Shown: in pieces, positions 16,560 through 25,804 of the stretch
Position numbering within the stretch: the stretch's first letter is position 1
How the letters are laid out: each line of letters begins with the position of its first letter
Assembly (NCBI RefSeq): GCF_001613085.1
Contig: NZ_BDBR01000057.1
Coordinates: 1 to 58,712, forward strand
Length of the DNA: 58,712 nucleotides
Reading direction: 5' to 3'
Origin: Nocardia salmonicida NBRC 13393
Lineage (GTDB): Bacteria > Actinomycetota > Actinomycetes > Mycobacteriales > Mycobacteriaceae
Made by a program: the position numbers and the translations under genes
The notes under the pieces: generated by a model
What the model was told of the DNA's origin: nothing
Seen by the model: only the letters and a program-made list of their open reading frames with translations
Databases searched by the model: none

Positions 16560-19221
16560 CGGGTCCCCCTGTCAGCCAGAAGTCGAAGCCCGTCGGCGGG
16601 AGCGGGGCGCTGAATGGATCCGGCATGGTGTGGTCGAGCGGGAGCTTGCGCGGGCGTGGTTTGCCGCTCATGTAACCGCCGTCGATCATGCTTCGTTCGG
16701 TGCGCGAGCTCGCGTCGAGCGCGGCCAGCTCGGCCTCGATCCGGCGTTCGGCGACACCGGATTCGATGCGCCAATTGTCGTGGTTCGCGGTCAATTCGTC
16801 GAGCTCCGCGCGCAGTCGCGCGGCGTGGTTCGCGAACTGTTCACCTTCGCCGCGACCCGGACCCGACAGGTCGTCGACGGCCTTGCGCGCCGCGGCCATC
16901 GCCCGGTCCTGCTCGCCGGCCGCCCGGTCGAGCGGGGCGCGTACGGTGCTCAGCTGCTGCTCGGCGATCGCGACGCGGGCGACGGTATCGTCGATATGGC
17001 GGTCACGGGCGGCGATCTGGCGTTCCAGGTCGGTGGTGGCCGCACGCATCGTCGGCCTGAGTTCGTCCGAGGCGAACTCTTCTTCACCGCGCCGGCGGAC
17101 GAGCATCTCGTTGTCGGCGTCGTTGAGGCGCTTGGCGTGGGCCAAGTCCGCACGCGCCAGGTCCCTACGCGTAGTCGCCTGCTCGAGACCTCGGGCATTG
17201 GCTTGATCCAGCGCTCGGGCCGAATTCACCTGCGCGGATTTGAGATCGGCGATGTGGCCGTCGGCGTTGGCGAGTTCGGCCGCGGCTTCGCGCGAGAGTG
17301 GCGCGTCGGTCGAATCGTCGTCAGTGCTCCGACGCGGTGCCGATTCGACAGTCGAGTCGTGTTCCGCGGAGCCCTCGTCGGTGGAACGCCGTCGAGCGTG
17401 CGACTCATGTTGCGACGAACTGTCTATATCACGTTGTGGTGGTGTGGTTTTGGGTCCGGCGACGCCCGCGCTGTCGTCCGGCTGACCGGTGTCACGTGGC
17501 GGTGCAGGAGTGATCGCTTGGTCCTCGCCCGCCCCGGCCCGCCGGAGTGGCGGCAGCTCGGTCAATTCGATGGCATCCGATGCCTCGGCATCGGCTCGGT
17601 TGCGCGAGGCGGAGACCGGGCCTGGTGCGGCTGAATCGAACAGGGCGCGTTCGGCATCGGAGCGAACACGAGCGTCGGCGAGTTGTGCGGCCCCGAGTCG
17701 CTCGGCGGCGAAGGTCAATTCGGGGTCGTCGGGCGTTGTCGCTCGACTGCGCGCCCGCACATGATCGAGCTCGGCGTTGAGCACGGCCCGCTGACTGCGC
17801 GACAATTCGCTGATCGTGCTCCGCTGCTCGGCAAGATGGGCATCGCGGTGCGCGCGCGGTTGCGCGGGTGGGGTATCCGATCGCATGGCCGCGTGATCTC
17901 GGTCGCGGGCCTCTCGATATCCCGACACGTCGCGGGCACGAACCTCCTGGATCAAGTCCGAGGTCGACTTCGTCGGTGCCGCTTGTGGTTGGGCCGGTCG
18001 GCCATTGCCACCGGGGTGGTCGGCCGAGCCCGGGACGCCGTCCGTCCGGGTTCCGCCGAGGGCGCGGTCGGTCGCGATGACCACCCCGTCATCGCCGCGT
18101 GTCGCACCCGGCTCGAGCCCACGCATGCCGATATAGCCGCGTTGCAGACCCATGATCGAGTTGGCCGACAACGCGCCGATCAAGCCGACGGTCGGATCGA
18201 ACGACCCGGTGAAACCCGCCGCGATCCCACCGCCGACCAGGGTGGATACCACGGTCGGCACGGTGCCGGCCGCCATCCCGAGGCCGGCGCCCCACAGCCC
18301 AGCTGTTGGATCCTTGCCGAGCCCGGTGAGGAACTTGGCCCCGAACCGGCCGACATGGGTCGCGACGAGCGCGCCCGCGTACCACCCGCCGACGGAGGCC
18401 GCGATCGACATTCCGAGTTCGGTGGTGTTGAACTCGTCGCGGTGACCCTCGGCCAGCTGAATGCCCTGGACCATCACGTCGAGCCCGCCGGAGACGATGA
18501 CGTTGTTGATGCCCTTCTCCAGCAAGAACTTCACGGTGTCGGCGGGCAGTTCGGCCAACGCGCGCGCGGTGGTGCCGCGTAGTCCGGCACCGACGAAACC
18601 CTCGTAGAGACCAGGAGTTGCTCTGGCAGCCAGGGCGGTTGGTCGCTGGGCGAGAACGCGCGCCACGCGTCCCGGCTCATCGGCCAACCGTGGCAGATAG
18701 CGCAGTACCTTCACCAATTGCTCACCCAGATGAGGGATCTCGCCGATGACCGCGAGCGCGCGATTGCTCACCCGGTACACCGCCGCGCGCGTGGCGCCGA
18801 TCGCCGCCGCCTCGACCGCCGGCGCTGTCGGCGGCCACAACCACGCCCCGGCGATCTGCGCGGCGAGCATCGAGACCGACAAGATGATCATGATCTTGGT
18901 CTCTTCGATGGTTGTCGCAGCATGCCGTGTCGAGGTGCCGATCTGGCGGAAGTTGGCAGTCAGCTGCTCGATCGACTGCTCCCCGACCACCAGTTTGTCG
19001 AGTTCGGCGGCGATGAACGCGCTCCCACTGCCACTGACATAGCCACGAAGCGCTTGGTGCTCGGCAGCGCGCAGCGCGGGAGCGACGCTCGACTCCATGG
19101 CGGCGGCGGCATCGAGCCAGCCCTGGGCCATGGCGAACATCTTGTCCTCGTCACCGTCGGGCCAGACCTGCCCGACGACGTAGGTGAGTAGCCGTAACTC
19201 GGACGGCCAATGCAGCGACAC
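16477..19221 (-). CDS. CpnT-like large protein with WXG100-like N-terminal export domain and coiled-coil C-terminus
   Basis: A 914-aa protein starting at GTG 19221; a GAGG ribosome site overlaps the stop of the WXG100-like gene upstream. Residues 1-140 are the CpnT/WXG100-like domain: WPDGDEDKMFAMAQGW (20-35) and a hydrophobic helix with LWPPTAPAVEAAA (about 108-140), the same layout as in the proteins starting at 27455 and 56677. Gly-rich hydrophobic stretches (about 280-360) may be membrane-associated. Residues 400-620 are disordered and charged; about 640-860 form a coiled coil; the tail is acidic and Pro-rich. I see no recognisable catalytic toxin domain at the C-terminus. Probable ESX-exported polymorphic toxin-like protein. 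Confidence 0.7.
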   Translation of the reverse strand: MSLHWPSELRLLTYVVGQVWPDGDEDKMFAMAQGWLDAAAAMESSVAPALRAAEHQALRGYVSGSGSAFIAAELDKLVVGEQSIEQLTANFRQIGTSTRHAATTIEETKIMIILSVSMLAAQIAGAWLWPPTAPAVEAAAIGATRAAVYRVSNRALAVIGEIPHLGEQLVKVLRYLPRLADEPGRVARVLAQRPTALAARATPGLYEGFVGAGLRGTTARALAELPADTVKFLLEKGINNVIVSGGLDVMVQGIQLAEGHRDEFNTTELGMSIAASVGGWYAGALVATHVGRFGAKFLTGLGKDPTAGLWGAGLGMAAGTVPTVVSTLVGGGIAAGFTGSFDPTVGLIGALSANSIMGLQRGYIGMRGLEPGATRGDDGVVIATDRALGGTRTDGVPGSADHPGGNGRPAQPQAAPTKSTSDLIQEVRARDVSGYREARDRDHAAMRSDTPPAQPRAHRDAHLAEQRSTISELSRSQRAVLNAELDHVRARSRATTPDDPELTFAAERLGAAQLADARVRSDAERALFDSAAPGPVSASRNRADAEASDAIELTELPPLRRAGAGEDQAITPAPPRDTGQPDDSAGVAGPKTTPPQRDIDSSSQHESHARRRSTDEGSAEHDSTVESAPRRSTDDDSTDAPLSREAAAELANADGHIADLKSAQVNSARALDQANARGLEQATTRRDLARADLAHAKRLNDADNEMLVRRRGEEEFASDELRPTMRAATTDLERQIAARDRHIDDTVARVAIAEQQLSTVRAPLDRAAGEQDRAMAAARKAVDDLSGPGRGEGEQFANHAARLRAELDELTANHDNWRIESGVAERRIEAELAALDASSRTERSMIDGGYMSGKPRPRKLPLDHTMPDPFSAPLPPTGFDFWLTGGPDAQPAPLPTDDDEHPDPEPDQPPEPDC

Positions 19222-19230
19222 GGATGCGCC

Positions 19231-19545
19231 TCAGAAGCGTGCGGTATTGCCGGCCTCGGTGCGGTCGGTTCGGTCGGCCGCACCGATCAAGCCGGTCCCG
19301 AACTCGCCGATCGTGGTAGCGAAATCACGGCCGCCGTCGAGCAGATTCGTGCGGGAACTGCGATACCCGGTTTTCCCGTCGGCGAATTGCCGACCATAGG
19401 AATCATCACCCCAGGTTTCGGTGCCGTTGGCGGCGACCACCGTTCGCAGGGTGGCCAGAACGGCATCCAAGCCGGCTTTCGCGGCGAGTAGTTCGTTGCC
19501 GCCGGCGCGTACTTCACCCGGCGAAATAATGATTGTTTCAGCCAT
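19231..19545 (-). CDS. WXG100-like (W-G-D-D type) partner of the CpnT-like protein
   Basis: A 104-aa helical protein with TWGDDSYGRQF at residues 44-54, a W-G-D-D-x-x-G-x-x-F variant of the WXG turn. It lies nine bases upstream of the CpnT-like gene on the same strand, like the small Esx genes upstream of mycobacterial cpnT. A GTGAGG ribosome site precedes the ATG at 19545. The same variant motif occurs in the middle of the 25805 protein (W216), again directly upstream of a CpnT-like gene. Confidence 0.75.
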   Translation of the reverse strand: MAETIIISPGEVRAGGNELLAAKAGLDAVLATLRTVVAANGTETWGDDSYGRQFADGKTGYRSSRTNLLDGGRDFATTIGEFGTGLIGAADRTDRTEAGNTARF

Positions 19546-19794
19546 GGTTTCGCCTCACTTGTCGTCGAGCAACGGAGCCTACCGGCGCGACAATCACCTA
19601 ACCGTCGAGTTTCCGTTAATTCCTTGTTAGGCGAGTGTGTTTCCCTCGTTGGTGGTGTTCATCCAGATGAACACCTCGTCCACGAGGCTCTCGCGCGACG
19701 TCGGCACTGTCGCGCCGATGCTTCAATCGGTCTCGACGTCGTGGCGCCGAGCGCGCTGCCGCCGACGTTGAAACGACAATCGCAAGGAGTGCTG
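19546..19794. promoter_or_regulatory. Divergent intergenic region between WXG-like gene and aspA, with palindrome
   Basis: This 249-base region carries a perfect 9-bp inverted repeat (19654-19662 and 19667-19675, loop CCAG), which could be a regulator operator or an mRNA leader hairpin, and a weaker 7-bp inverted repeat at 19693-19715. An AAGGAG ribosome site (19784-19789) precedes the aspA start by five bases. No promoter hexamers are convincing. Confidence 0.45.
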
Positions 19795-21300
19795 ATGTCG
19801 ACCGCGCAATCGTTGGCCGAGCCCCGAGTGGAACATGATTCGATCGGCGATCTCGCCGTGCCCGCGAGCGCCTACTACGGCGTGCACACCGCACGAGCCT
19901 TGGCGAACTTCCACGTCACCGGCGCCGCGATCGGTGATTTCCCGCTGCTCGTCGGGGCATTGGCCGCGGTGAAGCAGGCCGCGTGCCGAGCCAACCGGGA
20001 ATTGGGACTGCTCGACCCGCGTCGCGCCGACGCGATCAGCACGGCGTGCGCGGAGATCAGGGCTGGGGCGTTGCTCGACCAGTTCCCCATCGATCCCATT
20101 CAGGGCGGCGCCGGCACGTCATCGAACATGAACGCCAACGAGGTGATCGCCAACCGGGCCCTGGAGCTGCTCGGTTTCGCGCGCGGCGACTACGACCAAC
20201 TGCACCCGCTCACCCACGTCAACCTCGGCCAGTCGACCAACGACGTCTACCCGACCGCGATCAAGCTGTGCCTTGTCGGCTACCTGCGCGAACTCGTCGC
20301 CGCCCTCGCCGCCCTCGCCGATGCCTTCGACCGCAAGGCAATCGAATTCGCCGACGTCATCAAGATGGGCCGCACCCAGTTGCAGGACGCGGTGCCGATG
20401 ACCCTCGGGCAGGAATTCGGCGCCTACGCCACCATGGTGCGCGAGGACTGCGACCGGCTCGCCGAGGGGACGCTGCTGCTGCTCGAGTGCAATATCGGCG
20501 GCACCGCCATCGGTACCGGCATCAACGGCCACCCCCACTACGCGGAGCTGGCCTGCCGCCATCTGCGCAAGATCACCGGTGAATTGGTGACCCTCGCCGA
20601 CAATCCCATCGCGGCGACGCAGGACTGCGGTGCCTTCGTACAGGTTTCGGGAATCCTCAAGCGGGTGGCGGTCCAACTCTCCAAGATCTGCAACGATCTG
20701 CGGCTCATCTCCTCCGGCCCGCAGGCGGGGTTGCGGGAGATCAATCTGCCGACCGCTCAAGCAGGTTCGTCGATCATGCCGGGCAAGGTGAACCCGGTCA
20801 TCCCGGAGCTGGTGAACCAGGTTGCCTTCGAGGTGATCGGCAACGACCTCACCGTCACCATGGCCGCAGAGGGCGGACAGCTGCAGCTGAATGCCTTCGA
20901 ACCGGTCATCGTCTACAGCATGATGAAGTCGCTGACCCACCTCACTGCGTCCGTCGATACCCTCGCGACGGCGTGCGTGTCGGGCATCACGGCCAACCGT
21001 GAGCATTTGGCCGATGGCGTGCGCCGATCGGTCGGGGTCGTCACCGCGCTCGCGCCCGAGCTCGGCTACGCCGAATGCGCGAAAGTCGCTGCACAGGCCC
21101 TTGCCACCGGGACGAGCGTGGCCGATCTGGTAGTAGCCGAAGGTGTGTTGACCCGCGCCGAGGTCGACGAGCTGCTCGCGCCACGTCGATTGGCGGGATT
21201 GCCGCCGATGGTCGAAACTGCTCCGCAGGGGAACCGCGCGGCCAGTAAGGGTACAAGTGACAGTTCGGAGCCTCCGCTCGACCAGGTCCGCACCGGCTGA
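19795..21300 (+). CDS. aspA: Aspartate ammonia-lyase (aspartase)
   Basis: A 501-aa enzyme of the aspartase/fumarase superfamily that converts L-aspartate to fumarate and ammonia in the cytosol. TSSNMNANE (108-116) is the substrate-binding segment and GSSIMPGKVNP (324-334) is the family signature with the catalytic Ser loop; the domain order and the HLTASVDTLATAC region are also typical. ATG 19795 has a good ribosome site, whereas upstream in-frame codons are not conserved-looking. A C-terminal extension of about 30 Ser/Thr/Pro-rich residues exceeds the usual ~470 aa. The end overlaps the following MFS gene by 44 bases, suggesting co-transcription, perhaps with a metabolite exporter. Confidence 0.92.
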   Translation: MSTAQSLAEPRVEHDSIGDLAVPASAYYGVHTARALANFHVTGAAIGDFPLLVGALAAVKQAACRANRELGLLDPRRADAISTACAEIRAGALLDQFPIDPIQGGAGTSSNMNANEVIANRALELLGFARGDYDQLHPLTHVNLGQSTNDVYPTAIKLCLVGYLRELVAALAALADAFDRKAIEFADVIKMGRTQLQDAVPMTLGQEFGAYATMVREDCDRLAEGTLLLLECNIGGTAIGTGINGHPHYAELACRHLRKITGELVTLADNPIAATQDCGAFVQVSGILKRVAVQLSKICNDLRLISSGPQAGLREINLPTAQAGSSIMPGKVNPVIPELVNQVAFEVIGNDLTVTMAAEGGQLQLNAFEPVIVYSMMKSLTHLTASVDTLATACVSGITANREHLADGVRRSVGVVTALAPELGYAECAKVAAQALATGTSVADLVVAEGVLTRAEVDELLAPRRLAGLPPMVETAPQGNRAASKGTSDSSEPPLDQVRTG

Positions 21301-22855
21301 ACCCGCGCCGAAACAGGTCAGGCCACGTCGACGCTGGCCGGTCCTGTTGATTGTGTGCGCGACCGGATTCTTGGTGAGCAAGGACATCTCGATGCACGCC
21401 ATCGCGGTGCCGACGTTGCTCCAGCAGCTCGGTGACCGCGATGTCCTTGCTTTCTCGCTGTGGATTCCGAGGTCGTATGTGATCTCCCACGTGGCGTTTC
21501 TGATGCTCGGCGGCGTGCTGTGCGACCGTTTCGGCCCGAAACCGCTGCTCACCTACGGCTACCTGGGATATCTGGTCGGCCAATTCGCCCATCTGGCCCT
21601 CGAATCGACCTCGCTGCCGCTGATGATCGCCCGGATCTTGATGGGCGCGAGCGCCGCCGCGATGGTGCCGGCGGCGTTGGCGACGCTGTTGCGAGTGAGT
21701 GCCCCCGGCCTGCAACGGGCGCAAGCGATTCTGCTGTGGGGTGCCGCGGTCGCGGCTGGGGTGACGGTGGTGCCGCTGATCAGCGCGTTGCTGCTCGGGC
21801 ACGTGTGGTGGACGCGGGTGATCGCGGTGGAATCGGTGATCGCGATCGCGTTATTCGTCGGCATTGTCGCGCTCGTTCCCACCTCGCGGCCGGACCCGGA
21901 CGCGGTTGTCGACTGGCCGAGTGTCATCGCGACCGTCGCCGGCGCGGCGCTGCTCGCCTTCGGCTTCATCATCGCGCCGGACTGGGGTTGGACCGCGCCC
22001 GCTGTGCTGGCGTCGCTGCTAGCCGGCTTCGGCTTGCTCGTGGTCGCCACCATGACGCGGCGGGCGGGCGAGCTGCCGCACGACTGGCTGTTGCGGGCCG
22101 AACCGCGAGTACGCCCGGCCATGTTCGCGCTCGCCACGTCGGTCGTCGCCACTTTCGGCATGGTGTTCCTCGTCGTCCAGTACCTGCAGGCGGTGCGCAC
22201 CGAGCACCCGGTTCTCGCTGGTCTCGCGATCTTCGGACCGACTTGCGCGGCGACGGGTTTCGGCGCGTGGGCCGGCTCGGCGCTCTACCGACGCACGAAC
22301 ACGATCGTGCCGCTGATCGTCGGTCTGACGACCGTCCTCGACGGGCTCGCTGTCGGTTTGCTGGCCGATGTCAATGGCGGACTCATGCCGATCGTGGTGA
22401 TGGCGACGGTGGTCAACGCCGGGCTCGCCATCGTGATGACCGTCGCGCTCGGCGCCATCAGCGCGGCGCTGCCCGCCACGCGCCACGGTATCCCGTTCGC
22501 GGCGCAGTCGGTTGTCGTGCAGCTCGGCAGCATGCTCGGGGTCGCGGTGGTGAGTGGCCTCGTCGGTGAGGGGTACAAGGCGAAATTCGTGGTGCCGGCC
22601 CAGGTCGCCGCCCGTGACGGGCTCGCCGTCACCGGTGAACCACTCGGCCGCAGTGTCGCGACCGCGATCTCGGTCGACGATCAACTCGGCTGGCAACTGG
22701 CGGGCGCGGTGCGCACCGCGTTCCTCGTCGGCTTCCGGCACGGGGTCGTCGCGATCCTGCTCGTCGTTGCCGTGATGATGGCGGCGATCCTGATTCTGGC
22801 CGCGCGGCTGCCTGCGGCCGAACGCGCGCGGGAGCAGGCCGACCAGTCGAGCTGA
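21257..22855 (+). CDS. MFS transporter, 14-TM DHA2 (EmrB/QacA) type
   Basis: A 532-aa membrane protein with about 14 predicted helices after a cytosolic basic N-terminus of 26 residues. The loop between helices 2 and 3 has GGVLCDRFGPKPLL, matching MFS motif A; helix 5 has a Gly/Pro-rich motif C-like stretch. These are features of proton-driven drug or small-molecule exporters. GTG 21257 overlaps the end of aspA by 44 bases. The substrate cannot be read from the sequence; the neighbour suggests, weakly, a dicarboxylate or amino-acid link. Confidence 0.88.
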   Translation: MTVRSLRSTRSAPAEPAPKQVRPRRRWPVLLIVCATGFLVSKDISMHAIAVPTLLQQLGDRDVLAFSLWIPRSYVISHVAFLMLGGVLCDRFGPKPLLTYGYLGYLVGQFAHLALESTSLPLMIARILMGASAAAMVPAALATLLRVSAPGLQRAQAILLWGAAVAAGVTVVPLISALLLGHVWWTRVIAVESVIAIALFVGIVALVPTSRPDPDAVVDWPSVIATVAGAALLAFGFIIAPDWGWTAPAVLASLLAGFGLLVVATMTRRAGELPHDWLLRAEPRVRPAMFALATSVVATFGMVFLVVQYLQAVRTEHPVLAGLAIFGPTCAATGFGAWAGSALYRRTNTIVPLIVGLTTVLDGLAVGLLADVNGGLMPIVVMATVVNAGLAIVMTVALGAISAALPATRHGIPFAAQSVVVQLGSMLGVAVVSGLVGEGYKAKFVVPAQVAARDGLAVTGEPLGRSVATAISVDDQLGWQLAGAVRTAFLVGFRHGVVAILLVVAVMMAAILILAARLPAAERAREQADQSS

Positions 22856-23116
22856 CCGCTACCCGGATGCGCGATTTCGCACATCAGTCGCCGCCGACAT
22901 AAAATAACCGGTTGTTTTGTGTCGACCGAGTTACGGTCCTATTTGCCATGCGTAATCAGGCCGGGTCGCATTTGTTGACGGGGGCAATCCTCAAGGGATT
23001 ACAGGGTTTCTCAAGGAAATCTAAAGATTCCAAGGTATCCGCAGTGGCATGCAAAGTGAATACTAAAAAAATGGCTTGACTATTGACGTCCATGGCAGGG
23101 GAGCGCTTAATTCGAT
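22856..23116. promoter_or_regulatory. AT-richer intergenic region with TetR-type palindrome and candidate promoter
   Basis: This 261-base gap holds no gene. An almost perfect 18-base palindrome centred on AACCGGTT lies at 22901-22918, of the type bound by TetR-family regulators. A small inverted repeat around 23015-23031 follows. TTGACG at 23083-23088 and CTTAAT at 23106-23111, 17 bases apart, could be a sigma-70-type promoter for the gene starting near 23117. Confidence 0.4.
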
Positions 23117-23509
23117 ATGGGTTCGAGAAATATCGAAAGGTTGGGTGTTGTGATGCGCGACGTCGAAAGGGTCACTTCGGTTCGCCGCCGGAGTGCCGAA
23201 TTCAGCGCTCGGTCGATGCCGGGACGGACGCCGGCTGAAGAGACGCTCGCCCGCTCGCGAGCCGAGCGCGCGCAGTTCGAGCAAGGGCGACTTTTCCAGG
23301 CCGACCTGATCGAGGAAGCCGAACAGTTGCACGAGGAGATCCGCCTGCTGCACGAGGAACTGCGTGAGGTGTTCCGGCAACTGAGCAATCTTCGTCGCCG
23401 GTTCACCAGCTTGCCGCCGGCGCCGCGGTTGGTCGGCTTCCAGCCGATCGCCCTCCCGCCACAGCTCGGCGCAGGCAGTGCGGGAACGGTCGGTCGCGCC
23501 ACCGCCTGA
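23117..23509 (+). CDS. Small coiled-coil protein of unknown function
   Basis: A 130-aa charged protein. Residues about 40-95 form an amphipathic helix with heptad spacing (LIEEAEQLHEEIRLLHEELR), so a coiled-coil dimer is likely; the ends are basic and Pro-rich. The start is uncertain: ATG 23117 lies only six bases after the candidate -10 box and would be nearly leaderless, while GTG 23150 or ATG 23153 sits 9-12 bases after AAAGG. No known family recognised. It stands alone between the MFS gene and the two-component genes. Confidence 0.55.
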   Translation: MGSRNIERLGVVMRDVERVTSVRRRSAEFSARSMPGRTPAEETLARSRAERAQFEQGRLFQADLIEEAEQLHEEIRLLHEELREVFRQLSNLRRRFTSLPPAPRLVGFQPIALPPQLGAGSAGTVGRATA

Positions 23510-23655
23510 CCCGCCAGTTCGCGCTACGATGTGACGTTTAATGGCAGTGTGTCACTACCCGATAGTTAGCGATTCTGTCAAGGCTGGAAAATCTTGGTGT
23601 TGTATCCTCACCCCTTGTTCGGGTAGCTCCTGGACGTGTGGAAGGGACCAGGGTC

Positions 23656-24315
23656 GTGCGGGTAGTGGTTGTGGAAGACGACGCTGGTGTCGCGGCGGCG
23701 GTCGTCGAAGGGCTTCGCGCGCATGGTTTCCCCGTGGTCGACCACTTCGCCAACGGGCTCGAAGTGCTCACCTCGCACACCGGTTACGACGCGGTCGTCC
23801 TCGACCTCGGGCTGCCGGATGTGAACGGGTACCTGGTATTGCGCCAGCTGCGCAAGGTCAGTTCCATTCCGGTCATCATTCTCACCGCCGAAGGTGACGA
23901 GCTCGCGGTCGTGTCCTGCTTGCGGGCCGGCGCCGACGACTTCATGGTCAAGCCGCCGCGCGTCGGCGAGCTCGCCGCGCGCATCGAGACCATCGTGCGG
24001 CGCGCGAGCCCGGTCGACGAGGTCGCGACGGTTGTGCACACCGGGGATGTCCGCATCGACCTGGCGGCCCGCCACGTCGAGGTCGCCGGTACGCCGGTCT
24101 CGTTGACGCAGAAGGAATTCGCGCTCGCTCGCGTCCTCGCCGACCAGGTCGGGGTCGCGGTCAGTCGCGAATCGATCATGCTCGAGATCTGGGGTGAGAA
24201 GACCTCGTCGACCTCACGAGCGCTCGACGTGCACATGGGCGCGCTGCGCGCCAAGCTCAACCGGCCCGGGTTGATCACCACGATCCACGGCTTCGGTTAC
24301 CGCTGGTGTCGGTGA
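23656..24315 (+). CDS. OmpR/PhoB-family response regulator
   Basis: A 219-aa regulator. GTG 23656 is preferred (GAAGGGA at 23641-23647); an upstream GTG at 23638 would add six residues. The receiver domain has the acidic pocket E7-D8-D9, phospho-acceptor D50 in LDLGLPDVNG, T77 and K99. The C-terminal winged-helix domain ends TTIHGFGYRWC, the usual OmpR ending with the DNA-recognition and wing segments. A cytosolic DNA-binding transcription factor phosphorylated by the histidine kinase encoded seven bases downstream. Targets are unknown. Confidence 0.93.
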   Translation: MRVVVVEDDAGVAAAVVEGLRAHGFPVVDHFANGLEVLTSHTGYDAVVLDLGLPDVNGYLVLRQLRKVSSIPVIILTAEGDELAVVSCLRAGADDFMVKPPRVGELAARIETIVRRASPVDEVATVVHTGDVRIDLAARHVEVAGTPVSLTQKEFALARVLADQVGVAVSRESIMLEIWGEKTSSTSRALDVHMGALRAKLNRPGLITTIHGFGYRWCR

Positions 24316-24321
24316 GCGGCG

Positions 24322-25701
24322 ATGCGCGTTCGGCTGGTCACCTCTTTCACGTTGCTCGCGGCGATTTGCATGATCTGCTTCGCGACCGGAATCGGTTACG
24401 CGATCGCGGGTAGCCGCACCCAGGGTCTTGTCATCGCGCGGATCCAAGATGCCAATCGGTTCGCCGCGATGGCCTCGGCGAGCCCCGGTGTACTCGAGGC
24501 ACAAGCGCAGTCGTACTACGAGCAGACCGGCAATGGATTGCTCGTGATCGCCAACAGCGGTCGGGTAATGGTGGATCTCGGGGTCGACCGAGGCAACCAT
24601 CGGGTGGTGGAAGTGACGACCAATGCCCACCAATTCGTGCCCCCTGAGCCGCTGTACCCGTGGACCGAACGCCCGATGATCGTGGCGCAGCCGATCGGGA
24701 CCTGGCCGCAGGCGGGCGGGGTGGTGGTGATCGCGATCTCGACCGAAGCGACGCGGCACGGGATCGCCGACAGCTGGATCCAACTCGGCTGCGTGACGTT
24801 GACCGCGATACTCGTCTTTCTCGGGCTCGCGCTCGGGGTCGCCGGGTGGATCTTGCGGCCGGTGTCGAAACTGTTGCGCGAGGTCGGGGCGCTGACCTCG
24901 ACCCTGCCGGTGCGCGCGGACGGGGCACCGGCCAGGCGGTCGGCAGGACCGCCCGAGATCGCCGAACTCGCCGTGGGGGTGCAGACGGTGACAAGGGCGG
25001 TGGCCGAGTTGGCCGCCGCCGAACGTCAACTCGTCGCCGATACCGCGCACTCGCTGCGAAATCCATTGGCCGCGTTGGCTGTTCGCCTACAGGCTTTGCG
25101 GCCGATGGTTGCCCACGATCAGGCGGCCGCGACCTTCGTCGGGGTGGTGAGCGAAGTCGACCGGTTGTCGCAACTACTCGATGGATTGCTCAGCAATGGC
25201 GGAGAAGCCGGGTCGACGGTGCCCGCCGCGCCGCGCTGTGATCCGGTAGTGGTCGTGCGCGAGCGGATCGATGCCTGGCTCGACGCGTACGTGCGCGCGG
25301 GCATGGCATTGACCTCGGACACCGTGGACGACGGGCTGATCGCGACGGTGCCGGCGAGTGTGCTCAGTCAGGTACTCGATGTGGCGCTGAGTAATTCGGT
25401 GCGGTACGCCGGGCGTGACGCGCGCACGGTGATCAGTGTCGGCCGCGAGTGCGAATCGGTCGTTGTCTCGGTGTCGGACAACGGTATCGGTGTCTCGGCC
25501 GATGAGCTCGACCAACTCACCACCCGGTTCTTTCGCGGGGCGCAGGCCACATCGGGCGGGTCGGGGCTCGGGATGTCGATCGCGGCGACGCTGGTCACGC
25601 AGTACGGCGGGCTCTTCTTCGTCGATATCGCCGAACCGCACGGGCTTGTCGTGACCGCGAGTTTCCCCGTGGTGACGGCCGCCGAGCTTACGGTTGGGTG
25701 A
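24322..25701 (+). CDS. Sensor histidine kinase
   Basis: A 459-aa inner-membrane kinase. Transmembrane helices at about 5-29 and 155-178 enclose an extracytoplasmic sensor of about 125 residues. A HAMP-type linker follows, then the HisKA box with phospho-His H243 in DTAHSLRNPLAAL, and the ATPase domain with N-box N358 (ALSNSVRYAG), G1 DNGIG (386-390) and G2 GGSGLG (412-417). All residues needed for activity are present. It forms a two-gene operon with the response regulator. The next plus-strand genes, after 103 bases, are the giant-protein locus. Confidence 0.93.
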   Translation: MRVRLVTSFTLLAAICMICFATGIGYAIAGSRTQGLVIARIQDANRFAAMASASPGVLEAQAQSYYEQTGNGLLVIANSGRVMVDLGVDRGNHRVVEVTTNAHQFVPPEPLYPWTERPMIVAQPIGTWPQAGGVVVIAISTEATRHGIADSWIQLGCVTLTAILVFLGLALGVAGWILRPVSKLLREVGALTSTLPVRADGAPARRSAGPPEIAELAVGVQTVTRAVAELAAAERQLVADTAHSLRNPLAALAVRLQALRPMVAHDQAAATFVGVVSEVDRLSQLLDGLLSNGGEAGSTVPAAPRCDPVVVVRERIDAWLDAYVRAGMALTSDTVDDGLIATVPASVLSQVLDVALSNSVRYAGRDARTVISVGRECESVVVSVSDNGIGVSADELDQLTTRFFRGAQATSGGSGLGMSIAATLVTQYGGLFFVDIAEPHGLVVTASFPVVTAAELTVG

Positions 25702-25804
25702 ACTGCTGAATCACAGGTGAACTCCGCGTTCGCCACCGGACGCGCTCGCGCGGTCAAGGCGACGATGGCGGAGTGTGTGACGCGGCGGAGAACAAGAGGC
25801 GACG
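25702..25804 (+). promoter_or_regulatory. Spacer before the giant-protein locus
   Basis: A 103-base gap between the kinase and the WXG-containing protein. The ribosome site AAGAGG (25794-25799) lies five bases before GTG 25805. No terminator hairpin is obvious, so read-through from the two-component operon is possible. Confidence 0.35.

Noticed and set aside
23107..23502. Minus-strand open frame opposite the coiled-coil gene
   Set aside because: It has no promoter or ribosome site, whereas the plus-strand product shows regular heptads.
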